Source of the DNA: Planctomycetota bacterium
Lineage (GTDB): Bacteria; Planctomycetota; Brocadiia; SM23-32
DNA length: 8,496 nucleotides
Assembly: GCA_018400625.1 (NCBI GenBank)
Contig: JAGYMJ010000111.1
Coordinates: 1 to 8,496 of the forward strand
Direction: 5' to 3'
The position numbers were made by a program, and so were the translations under genes. Shown here piece by piece: positions 1-6,384 of the stretch (position 1 is its first letter; the number at the start of each line of letters is the position of its first letter). The notes under the pieces are model-generated. The model was not told the origin of the DNA and ran no database searches. It was given only the letters and a program-made list of their open reading frames with translations.

Positions 1-2
1 CT

Positions 3-59
3 GATAGGTATGCTCAGGACCTGTACCTGCAAATGTTCCATCCCTATCAAAAGCTTTGA
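3..59 (+). CDS. Possible C-terminal end of an upstream gene (partial)
   Basis: Frame 3 is open from the window edge and ends at TGA 57-59, giving DRYAQDLYLQMFHPYQKL, which looks like an ordinary amphipathic protein tail. It is only 18 codons, so the call is weak. Two alternatives exist: frame 1 is open to a TGA at 91-93 but reads as an unlikely Cys-rich peptide, and the minus strand reads IKAFDRDGTFAGTGPEHTYQ after a stop. Continuing frame 3 past the TGA gives another protein-like stretch to a stop at 123-125, so a decayed gene end is also possible. No function can be assigned. Confidence 0.2.
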   Translation, partial: DRYAQDLYLQMFHPYQKL

Positions 60-109
60 TCTATCTATAAAGTTGACGAAGAGCCTGAAATGATGTCGAT
101 GTTCCATCC
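33..109. repeat. 11-nt direct repeat pair ATGTTCCATCC
   Basis: ATGTTCCATCC occurs at 33-43 and again at 99-109. The offset is 66 nt, a multiple of three, so both copies are read in the same frame (MFHP on plus, DGT on minus). This may be a remnant of a coding repeat or chance in a short region. Confidence 0.4.
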
Positions 110-165
110 TGTCATGGTTTTCTGACGATGGTTTTTGAGTTCAAGTGAAATGGTGCCCAAGTTTG

Positions 166-174
166 TGTTATACT
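166..174 (+). promoter_or_regulatory. Candidate extended -10 promoter
   Basis: TGTTATACT at 166-174 matches the extended -10 pattern TGnTATAAT with one mismatch in the hexamer (TATACT). No good -35 is found at 16-18 nt upstream, which extended -10 promoters can tolerate. A start near 181 would put the 14-nt tag and the whole fold-back repeat in the 5' leader of the operon. Sequence match only. Confidence 0.25.
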
Positions 175-191
175 ATTTTGGTTAATAATCT

Positions 192-205
192 GTAAGTCCT
201 CAGTG
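192..205 (+). repeat. 14-nt tag GTAAGTCCTCAGTG, copy 1
   Basis: GTAAGTCCTCAGTG is an exact match, in the same orientation, to 8450-8463 in the other intergenic region. In both places a palindromic or fold-back sequence follows within about 45 nt. The tag is not seen in the coding part of the window. It may be the boundary motif of a dispersed intergenic repeat family. Confidence 0.6.
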
Positions 206-246
206 AGACAGTAAGTTTTCTTTGAAGGACGTTGATTGGCGGTTCC

Positions 247-497
247 TACCGTCGGGCTTGTCCCGGTGGAGCGGTATTTATGCACTACAATAACTTTGAC
301 AACCCCCGGCCTCGCCCGCCGCGTTTCTGCCCGGGGAGCGGGATAAGCCATTAAAAGATAAATTTTTCACTTGCATAAAAGCTTACGAATATAACTTTAC
401 TTCGCCCCTGCGCAGAAACGCGGCGGGCGAGGCCGGTTTGGGGCGGGGTCATTTGTAGTGCAAAAATACCGCCCCCACCGGGACAAGCCCGAGGGTA
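247..497. repeat. Large fold-back inverted repeat (REP/MITE-like), arms 247-340 and 403-497
   Basis: The left arm (247-340) is nearly the reverse complement of the right arm (403-497), with about 62 nt of AT-rich loop between. Two strong blocks stand out. The outer block (247-290 versus 453-497) differs at only a few positions including one indel, and contains the small hairpin CGGG-CTTGT-CCCG. The inner block is a perfect 25-nt inverted match (306-330 versus 412-436). The blocks between them (291-305 versus 437-452) do not match. The inner arms can also fold alone, for example CTTCGCCC at 400-407 with GGGCGAGG at 425-432 (one G-T pair). There is no transposase gene and no T-tract after the right arm, so a simple terminator is unlikely. 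A non-autonomous mobile or REP-type element fits best. Confidence 0.8.
366..395 (+). promoter_or_regulatory. Candidate promoter in the loop of the fold-back repeat
   Basis: TTCACT (366-371, four of six to TTGACA) and TATAAC (390-395, five of six to TATAAT) are separated by 18 nt and point toward the operon. They lie in the unpaired AT-rich loop, so transcription starting near 402 would include only the right arm and avoid the full hairpin. The match is modest and AT-rich sequence produces such hits by chance. Confidence 0.25.
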
Positions 498-554
498 ACG
501 TGTTTCACTGAATATTTACTGGAAATCTTGTTTTTAATTGAGGTCTAATTTGCT

Positions 555-2657
555 ATGGTAATGCCATGGTTTCGGAAAAATAAAAGGATTTTGATGGTTG
601 TGCTTGTTGGTTTTCTTATGTTTAGCTGGGGCATTTTGCCCGCTTTGCGCCACTTTGCAACCGATAGGGTAAGCGGATACGGAGAAATACTTGACAGGTC
701 TGTCACACCGCAAATGTTCGATAGCGCCGCCCATGAACTGGATTTGCTTCACCGATCAGGGTTAATGCAATACAATCCTCTGCTCCAGCGATATATTTTT
801 TCGCCTGAAATGGAAGGGGAAGATGAAGAATTCGCCCCCCGAATCTCCACAGAGGCTATCTGGCGCTATCTCGTTCTTACTTTCAAAGTGGATGAAGCCG
901 ATATCCATGTTTTTCAGACCCAGGTGAATGAAATAATGGAACAGTTTCCCCAACATATGCGTGACCGCACGACCTACAATGCCGTCAATAATTGGATGGG
1001 GATCGTGCAGTTGACCGAATTGAAACAAGGGTCTTACGAGGCCCGCCAACCCCAGTTGTGGATGGAATATGCCTATGAAAAACATGAAGTCGATATGGAA
1101 TATGTGAAAATAGATCCGGATATATTTATTGACGGAATCGAAGTGGATGATGATCAGGTTTATGAATTTTATGAAGAGAGGAAAGACCAATACCCTGAAC
1201 CTGAAGCCGGTGTCTTCGGGTACCTTGCACCGGAAAGAGTGAAATTCGAATATGCTTATCCCGATCTCGAAGCTATCGAAGCTGAAATAACCGTTACGGA
1301 AGATGAGATCAAAGATTATTATGAAGAGCATAAAGAAGATTATATCATTGAAGAGGAGGAGGAGAAGGAGAAGGAGAAGGAGAAGGAAAATGACGAAACG
1401 GAGAATCTGGATGGGATAGAACCTGAAGCAGATATTGACGCCGATCAAGATCATCTTCAGGAGCAGGAACAGAACCACGATGATGGCGAAGAATTAAAGG
1501 AAAATGAGCCGGAGAACGGTGATATGCAGGAGGACATTCCCGACGATAACGACGAAGCTGAGGCTGCTGACGAGATCGATGCCGAATATCCCGATCCGAA
1601 TGATGAGCAAACAGATAGAAAAAATGATAAAGAGGAAGAAATTCAATATAAGCCCCTGGATGAGGTGCGCGATGATATCAAAGAAATAATCACCGCGCAG
1701 AAAGTCGAAGAAAATGCACAGCAATCCGTTGAGGCCGCATTGGAAGAACTCGATAGTATTTTTGTGCAGCCGGGCAACCCCTTTCCTTTACAGCAAGTGG
1801 CGGGGAGACATGGTTTGATCTATGAGTTGGCGCAGACCGATGATGGGACGGAACAGCTTTGCCGTGAAACTGTAGAACAAGACATAACGGACGGGCCGGA
1901 AATTGCTTCGTTATTATTCGATGAACGTCTTGATGCAGGGTTCCCTGAAACTGTCGATAATGCCGAAAAACCGCTTATCATCCAGCTTCTCGAACGTTTC
2001 GAGCCGGCGCCGGAACCTTTTGAAACAGTGGAAAAGGAGGTGCGTAAAGACCTTGCCGCCCACCTCAGCCTTGGAAAGGCCACCGAATTTGCAGAATATT
2101 TGAAACAACTCGCCGGGGAAAAAGGTTTGGAAAATGCGGTCAGAGAGGCTGACGAGCGACTTGCAGGCGAGTTTGGCAAGGTGCAAGGCGAAGAAAACGA
2201 TGGAGAAACCGATGACGAGGATTCAACCGATGAAAATGACAGTGAGGGCACCGAAAAAGAAGAAAATGATGAAGAAACTCTCCATTATCTTGTGCATGAA
2301 AGCGCGGGGTTGGTATCGCTGGACAGGCCTGTTATTGACGGCGCGCGGAGAGAAAATATCGTTGAGAAAGCCCTTGAAATGGCTGAAGGGGAGTTGGCCG
2401 TGATAAAGGATACCTACCAACCGCCGGCCTCTTTTGTTGTCAAAAAATTGCAGGGAAAATCGGCCTCCCCTGAGAATTTTGAAATGTGGAAACAACAGCG
2501 TGAGCAAAGAGATTGGCAAAAGCAATTTCAGGTAATGATCGCAGCTATGCAGGGCCAGGATATTAGCCTGGAGGATTTTTCGGATTCTCAATCCGCACTC
2601 TGGCAGTGGCTGCTTTCCTTACGGGAAGATTTTCCCCTGCCCTCACAACTGCGCTAA
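555..2657 (+). CDS. Membrane-anchored SurA-N/PpiD-like periplasmic folding protein with acidic inserts
   Basis: This 700-residue protein has a short basic N-terminus (FRKNKR) and one hydrophobic segment at about residues 11-30, so it is probably anchored in the inner membrane with the rest in the periplasm. Residues 40-260 show the helical pattern of SurA/PpiD N-terminal chaperone domains, including VDDDQVYEFYEERKDQY near 197-213 and VTEDEIKDYYEEHKEDY near 247-263; the helix resumes at about 365 (YKPLDEVRDDIKEII). Between them, residues 264-363 are a Glu/Asp-rich low-complexity insert; a second acidic stretch lies at about 545-575. I see no parvulin (PPIC) signature, so isomerase activity is not supported and a holdase role is inferred. 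Start 555 is chosen because GAGG at 540-543 lies 11 nt upstream; the in-frame ATG at 561 would be 17 nt away. It is the first gene of the operon, 18 nt before ribF. The family call is by pattern, not by alignment. Confidence 0.7.
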   Translation: MVMPWFRKNKRILMVVLVGFLMFSWGILPALRHFATDRVSGYGEILDRSVTPQMFDSAAHELDLLHRSGLMQYNPLLQRYIFSPEMEGEDEEFAPRISTEAIWRYLVLTFKVDEADIHVFQTQVNEIMEQFPQHMRDRTTYNAVNNWMGIVQLTELKQGSYEARQPQLWMEYAYEKHEVDMEYVKIDPDIFIDGIEVDDDQVYEFYEERKDQYPEPEAGVFGYLAPERVKFEYAYPDLEAIEAEITVTEDEIKDYYEEHKEDYIIEEEEEKEKEKEKENDETENLDGIEPEADIDADQDHLQEQEQNHDDGEELKENEPENGDMQEDIPDDNDEAEAADEIDAEYPDPNDEQTDRKNDKEEEIQYKPLDEVRDDIKEIITAQKVEENAQQSVEAALEELDSIFVQPGNPFPLQQVAGRHGLIYELAQTDDGTEQLCRETVEQDITDGPEIASLLFDERLDAGFPETVDNAEKPLIIQLLERFEPAPEPFETVEKEVRKDLAAHLSLGKATEFAEYLKQLAGEKGLENAVREADERLAGEFGKVQGEENDGETDDEDSTDENDSEGTEKEENDEETLHYLVHESAGLVSLDRPVIDGARRENIVEKALEMAEGELAVIKDTYQPPASFVVKKLQGKSASPENFEMWKQQREQRDWQKQFQVMIAAMQGQDISLEDFSDSQSALWQWLLSLREDFPLPSQLR
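1353..1385 (+). repeat. In-frame GAG/GAGAAG microsatellite
   Basis: Three GAG codons (1353-1361) are followed by four perfect GAGAAG hexamers (1362-1385), encoding a Glu run and then alternating Glu-Lys at the start of the acidic insert of the first gene. Gain or loss of units would stay in frame, so length may vary between strains. Confidence 0.8.
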
Positions 2658-2675
2658 TTTAATTACAACTCTGAA

Positions 2676-3611
2676 ATGAAAGTTATATATTGGCCGAAAC
2701 AAAATGATGAAGATGAGTTTCCTACCGGTTGCGTTGCAACGATAGGCGTATTTGATGGAGTTCACTCGGGACATCGCCGGCTCTTATTCGAGCTTGTTTC
2801 CGAGGCGGAAAAAATCAACGCCGAAGCGGTCGTAGTGACATTCGACCGGTCTGTTCAGGAGGTGGTGGGCGATGGGTCCAATCCAGGCTTTATAACCTCG
2901 CTTGAACACCGACTGAAAATCTTTGCGAAGTTGGGAATTGATGTGACCGTCATTATGCAATTTACGCCACAAATCGCCTCTCTCAGTGCAAAAGAATTTG
3001 CCAACCGCCTGTTTAAGACAGATATGAAGGTTAAGAGGGTGTTGCTGGGCTTTGATGGCTGTTTTGGGCAAGATAAACGCGGCGGTGTCGAGCTTTGCAG
3101 AGATATGGGGATCCATGCGAGAACAATCCCCCCTGTGCGGATCGGTGGGGAAATAGTATCAAGCACTGCCATAAGAACGGCTCTAAAAGAAGGCGATCTC
3201 GTGCGCACTTCGCACCTGCTGGGGCGTCCCTACTCGATCGTCGGTAAGGTTGTTCATGGAGACTCTATGGGAACCGACATAGGATTCCCTACCGCGAACC
3301 TGCAACCTGAGAACGAATTGCTGCCCAAAGAGGGGGTTTATGCGGGCCGTGCCTGCATTGAAGAAGATATCTATGACGCCGCCATCAGCGTCGGCAAGCG
3401 CACGACGGTACACGGCCTCGACGCCGATAAAGTGGTTGTCGAAATTTATATTATCGATGCAAAGCTTGATCTGTATGGAAAAGAGTTGGAAGTTCAGTTT
3501 TTCGAAGTAATAAGGGAACAGAAAAATTTTGCTAAAATTGATGATCTTGCAAAACAAATCAGCAAAGATGTCGAGAAGGCAAAAAAAATGCTGAATACGC
3601 GATTGCATTAA
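2676..3611 (+). CDS. ribF: Bifunctional riboflavin kinase / FAD synthetase
   Basis: RibF phosphorylates riboflavin to FMN and adenylylates FMN to FAD in the cytoplasm. At 311 residues it has the usual family length. The N-terminal nucleotidyltransferase domain (about 18-175) shows GVFDGVHSGHRRLL (24-37, the GxFDGxHxGH motif) and VSSTAIRTALKEGDL (161-175). The C-terminal kinase domain (about 183-305) shows GRPYSIVGKVVHGD, the GFPTAN motif (203-208), a Glu in VEIYII (255-260) and DLYGKELEVQF (265-275). Two usually conserved spots deviate: the familiar F-x-P-H-P stretch reads TFDRSVQEVV (55-64), and the N-x-G-x-x-P-T stretch of the kinase domain reads SVGKRTT (238-244). The reading frame is intact and the core motifs are present, so I take it as functional. 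The start has no clear Shine-Dalgarno and lies 18 nt after the preceding stop, consistent with operon reading. Confidence 0.9.
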   Translation: MKVIYWPKQNDEDEFPTGCVATIGVFDGVHSGHRRLLFELVSEAEKINAEAVVVTFDRSVQEVVGDGSNPGFITSLEHRLKIFAKLGIDVTVIMQFTPQIASLSAKEFANRLFKTDMKVKRVLLGFDGCFGQDKRGGVELCRDMGIHARTIPPVRIGGEIVSSTAIRTALKEGDLVRTSHLLGRPYSIVGKVVHGDSMGTDIGFPTANLQPENELLPKEGVYAGRACIEEDIYDAAISVGKRTTVHGLDADKVVVEIYIIDAKLDLYGKELEVQFFEVIREQKNFAKIDDLAKQISKDVEKAKKMLNTRLH

Positions 3612-3634
3612 AACGTTTTGAGCGCTGCCATTAT

Positions 3635-3650
3635 CTTAATCTCTTAATCT
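3635..3650 (+). repeat. Tandem octamer CTTAATCT x2
   Basis: CTTAATCT occurs twice back to back in the 55-nt gap between ribF and the TPR gene, just before the Shine-Dalgarno-like CAGGAA at 3653-3658. No function is evident; it is probably a small replication-slippage duplication. Confidence 0.5.
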
Positions 3651-3666
3651 ATCAGGAATAATATCA

Positions 3667-4617
3667 ATGAATACACATCAAAAAACACGGCATAGTCATA
3701 CAAGTGATGATCTTTTTCAGGGTATATCGTCATCTTTCTCCACGTATTTTAATAAATACTGGCGCCCCGTCGCTTTGGTGCTGGCCCTGATTGTCATCTC
3801 GGCTGTGGGCTATCAAAGCTATGTCGGCAGAAGAAATACCGAGTTTGAAACCACCTGGAATTCACTCGCCGCTTTGCCGGATGTGGATCCTTCTATGGAC
3901 GAAAACCAACAACTGGAGGCGCTCCGGACTATAGTTTCCGAGTGCCAACAACTGCTCGCCGATCGATGGACGACCAGAGCCACCCCCTGGGTTCTTTTGA
4001 GGCTTGGGGGCGCACATCTTGAGTTGGGTGAACCACAAACCGCGGCTGATGCATTCAAACGCATTATAAACGAATATGAAGGACACTATGTCTATTCCCT
4101 GGCGCTGCCCAATCTCGCTACGGCTTTTGAACATATGGAAGATTACGAGCAAGCGGCCCAAATCTATCTGTTGGCCGCCGAAGACAACCGTGGCTCTGCT
4201 CCCGATTGGGTTGCCGTGGGCAGAAGCAGAGAGTTTGCGGGTGATCGCGACGGAGCCGTTGCGGCTTATGAAAAAGCAATGGAGCTTGCCGGAGATATGC
4301 CACGCAGTGCCGATTACCATCGCATGGCTCAATTCCGTGTAAAAACACTTGCAAGAGGCGAAGAGCTGCTCTCTCCTCCGCCCCCCCCAACGCCACCGGA
4401 GCCGGAAGAAGATGAAGATGAAAAAGAAGAAATGATGCGGGAGGTGAGCCCTGAGATTGTCCCCGAAGATTTTATGCAGGAACAACCTCTCGAGCAAGAA
4501 CCTGTCGAGGAAGAACCCACTGAGGAGGAACCCACTGAGGAAGAACCCGTAGAGCAAGAACCTACCGGGGAAGAGCCGACGCAGGAAATTCCTTTTGAGG
4601 TTATCCCGCAGGACTGA
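3667..4617 (+). CDS. Membrane-anchored TPR protein (YfgM-like) with acidic Pro/Glu repeat tail
   Basis: This 316-residue protein has a polar cytoplasmic N-terminus (1-33), a single transmembrane segment at about 34-50 (PVALVLALIVISAVGYQ), and a soluble part predicted to be periplasmic. TPR-like helix pairs occur at about 108-137 (LRLGGAHLELGEPQTAADAF), 146-172 and 181-208. The tail (236-316) is a proline run, then acidic sequence, then pentapeptide repeats of the EEEPT type. E. coli YfgM (about 206 residues) has the same TM-plus-TPR layout and is a partner of PpiD; the tail here is extra. The PpiD-like gene lies two genes upstream in the same operon, which supports but does not prove a similar pairing. 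Other TM-TPR proteins could look alike. The start is supported by CAGGAA 8 nt upstream. A C8 tract at 4381-4388 encodes part of the proline run. Confidence 0.75.
   Translation: MNTHQKTRHSHTSDDLFQGISSSFSTYFNKYWRPVALVLALIVISAVGYQSYVGRRNTEFETTWNSLAALPDVDPSMDENQQLEALRTIVSECQQLLADRWTTRATPWVLLRLGGAHLELGEPQTAADAFKRIINEYEGHYVYSLALPNLATAFEHMEDYEQAAQIYLLAAEDNRGSAPDWVAVGRSREFAGDRDGAVAAYEKAMELAGDMPRSADYHRMAQFRVKTLARGEELLSPPPPPTPPEPEEDEDEKEEMMREVSPEIVPEDFMQEQPLEQEPVEEEPTEEEPTEEEPVEQEPTGEEPTQEIPFEVIPQD
4483..4587 (+). repeat. 15-bp coding tandem repeat, seven copies (E-P-[VT]-E-E)
   Basis: Seven consecutive 15-bp units encode QPLEQ, EPVEE, EPTEE, EPTEE, EPVEQ, EPTGE and EPTQE in the tail of the TPR protein. 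Units 3 and 4 are nearly identical at the DNA level, while outer units are more diverged, as expected for expansion from the centre. A flexible, strongly acidic extended stalk is inferred. Confidence 0.85.
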
Positions 4618-4660
4618 TTCCCTATTCTACCATCTATAAATCCATCTTAGAGATATCAAT

Positions 4661-6376
4661 ATGAAATGGAGTAACTCACTTATACCCACGCTGAAGGAAG
4701 TACCCGCCGAGGCGGAAGCCAAAAGTCATGTCCTGATGCTCAGAGCGGGGCTTATCAGAAAACTTGGCAGCGGCGCTTATACCTACCTGCCGGCCGGTTT
4801 CAGAATCATCAATAAAATCATTGCTATAGTTCGCGAGGAAATGGACCGGGCCGGAGCCGCCGAAGTCCTGATGCCGGCTATCTGGCCGATCGAACTGCTT
4901 AAAGAAAGCGGCAGATTGGAAGCCTTCGGTGAAGACCTGATCCGCTTTACCGATCGACATAACAGAAAGGGCATTCTGGCGCCGACCCATGAAGAGGTTA
5001 TCACCTCTCTTGTGCGGGATAATCTTTCCAGCTATAAACAGCTCCCGATAAATCTCTATCAAATACAGACCAAGTTCCGCGATGAGGTGCGTCCGCGCTT
5101 CGGTGTGCTCAGAACGCGCGAGTTTTTGATGAAAGACGCCTACAGCTTTGACAGTTCCCAGGAAGGATTGCAAAAAAGTTATGATGCGATGTATGATGCC
5201 TATTGCCGTATATTTGACCGGTGCGGCCTGGAATACGTGATTGTTGAAGCCGAGTCCGGAGCTATGGGCGGCTCCCGCTCTCAAGAATTTATGGTTCAAA
5301 GCGATATCGGTGATGATAAATATGTCGAATGCAGCGATTGTGGTTATGCGGCGAATATCGAAAAAGCCGAACTCGGCCCCCCCCCGCCGCAAGACCCCAA
5401 AGACTCTCCTGATCCTGAATTGAGAGAGACGCCGACCCCCAATGCTCAAACGATCGAAGAAGTGAGTGCATTCTTGAATGTACCCCCCTCCAGCCTCATT
5501 AAAACATTACTCTATGAAGCCGACGGGCACGCGCTGGCTGTCCTGATCAGGGGCGACCACGAACTGAATGAAAATAAGCTGTCCAATCTGCTTGAAGGTG
5601 CGGACATTTCTCCCGCCAATGACGCCTTGATCAACAAAATTACCGGAGCGCCTGTGGGGTTCGCCGGACCGGTAGGACTGGCCGGAGATGTGGAAATAAT
5701 CGCTGACTCGAGCGTCATGAATGTTCACAACGGCGTTACAGGCGCCAATAAAGCCGATACACACCTGACCGGTGTTACCCCGCAAAAAGACTTCAAGCCC
5801 GACAGAATCGCGGATATAAGGGTGGCGGCTGATTCCGACCCTTGCCCCCAATGTGACGGTAAAATGCAGATGCATCACGGTATAGAAATTGGGCATGTCT
5901 TCCAGCTCGGAACGAAATACAGTGATGCGCTCGGAGCGACTTTTCTCGACGGCAAAGGTAATGAAAAGCCTTATATCATGGGCTGCTACGGTATCGGGAT
6001 TAACAGAATAGCCGCCGCCTCCGTGGAAACTTTTGCCGATAACGACGGGCTTGTCTGGCCGCCCGGCATCGCGCCCTGGAAGGTAGCTGTTCTGTGCCTC
6101 AATACCGATAATACGCAATTGTTTGAGGCGGCGGAACATGTTTACAACCAATTACTAAGCGTCGGCATCGACCCCATCCTGGACGACAGAGAAGAACGTC
6201 CCGGTTCGAAATTCAAAGACGCCGACCTCCTGGGTTTTCCCGTCAAAGTCATTATCGGCAGAGGATATGAAAAAAAAGGCCTTTATGAATTGCAGGTCAG
6301 AAAAACAGGAGAAACGTTGGATGTTGAAGAAGACAAGCTTATCCCGACCGTACAGAAAATACTCAAATCCCTTTAG
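4661..6376 (+). CDS. proS: Prolyl-tRNA synthetase, bacterial type with editing domain
   Basis: ProRS attaches proline to tRNA-Pro in the cytoplasm. The 571-residue length fits the bacterial form that carries an insertion editing domain. Class II motifs are visible: motif 1 region near 58-76 (REEMDRAGAAEVLMPAIWP), motif 2 near 138-160 (KFRDEVRPRFG, then RTREFLMKDAYSF), and motif 3 near 441-453 (GCYGIGINRIAAA). The YbaK-like editing insertion spans about 235-385, with the family lysine in LIKTLLY (279-285) and GAPVGFAGPVGL. Two Cys pairs flank the insertion, CSDC at 224-227 and CPQC at 395-398, possibly a metal site. The anticodon-binding domain runs from about 471 to the end (APWKVAVLCLN, DDREERPGSKFKDADLLG). 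A 9-C tract (5377-5385) encodes a proline run in the linker before the editing domain. It has 43 nt upstream with a weak Shine-Dalgarno-like AGAG and 8 nt downstream to the next start. Confidence 0.97.
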   Translation: MKWSNSLIPTLKEVPAEAEAKSHVLMLRAGLIRKLGSGAYTYLPAGFRIINKIIAIVREEMDRAGAAEVLMPAIWPIELLKESGRLEAFGEDLIRFTDRHNRKGILAPTHEEVITSLVRDNLSSYKQLPINLYQIQTKFRDEVRPRFGVLRTREFLMKDAYSFDSSQEGLQKSYDAMYDAYCRIFDRCGLEYVIVEAESGAMGGSRSQEFMVQSDIGDDKYVECSDCGYAANIEKAELGPPPPQDPKDSPDPELRETPTPNAQTIEEVSAFLNVPPSSLIKTLLYEADGHALAVLIRGDHELNENKLSNLLEGADISPANDALINKITGAPVGFAGPVGLAGDVEIIADSSVMNVHNGVTGANKADTHLTGVTPQKDFKPDRIADIRVAADSDPCPQCDGKMQMHHGIEIGHVFQLGTKYSDALGATFLDGKGNEKPYIMGCYGIGINRIAAASVETFADNDGLVWPPGIAPWKVAVLCLNTDNTQLFEAAEHVYNQLLSVGIDPILDDREERPGSKFKDADLLGFPVKVIIGRGYEKKGLYELQVRKTGETLDVEEDKLIPTVQKILKSL

Positions 6377-6384
6377 GTGACTCA

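Larger units (their letters stand above)
1..554. other. 5' intergenic region with repeats, no convincing complete gene
   Basis: No frame in this stretch gives a coding region I would defend. It holds, in order, a possible 3' scrap of an upstream gene (stop at 57-59), an 11-nt direct repeat, an extended -10 promoter candidate near 166-174, a 14-nt tag at 192-205 that recurs near the window's 3' end, a large fold-back inverted repeat (247-497) whose AT-rich loop contains another promoter candidate, and an AT-rich leader (498-554). A 79-codon minus-strand open frame at 112-351 is largely a translation of the left repeat arm and is not supported as a gene. Confidence 0.7.

Noticed and set aside
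112..351. 79-codon minus-strand open frame overlapping the left repeat arm
   Set aside because: Much of it is translated repeat sequence with Arg/Pro-rich composition, and it has no recognisable motif or family pattern.
247..497. Rho-independent terminator or CRISPR repeat
   Set aside because: No T-tract follows the right arm and the arms are far too long for a terminator. There are only two inverted copies with no regular spacers, so it is not a CRISPR array.
181..554. FMN riboswitch ahead of the ribF-containing operon
   Set aside because: I see no conserved FMN-element core here; the structure present is explained by the inverted repeat, and ribF is the second gene.
762..1478. 238-codon minus-strand open frame rich in Phe, Ile and Leu
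   Set aside because: It is the antisense of the acidic, GAA/GAT-rich part of the first gene, which automatically yields TTC/ATC-rich frames. It lies wholly inside a better gene.
4676..5449. 257-codon minus-strand open frame
   Set aside because: It lies entirely opposite proS, whose class II motifs are unmistakable in the plus frame; no family pattern is seen in the antisense translation.
5507..6151. 214-codon minus-strand open frame
   Set aside because: It is antisense to the editing and motif 3 region of proS, with no supporting motif.
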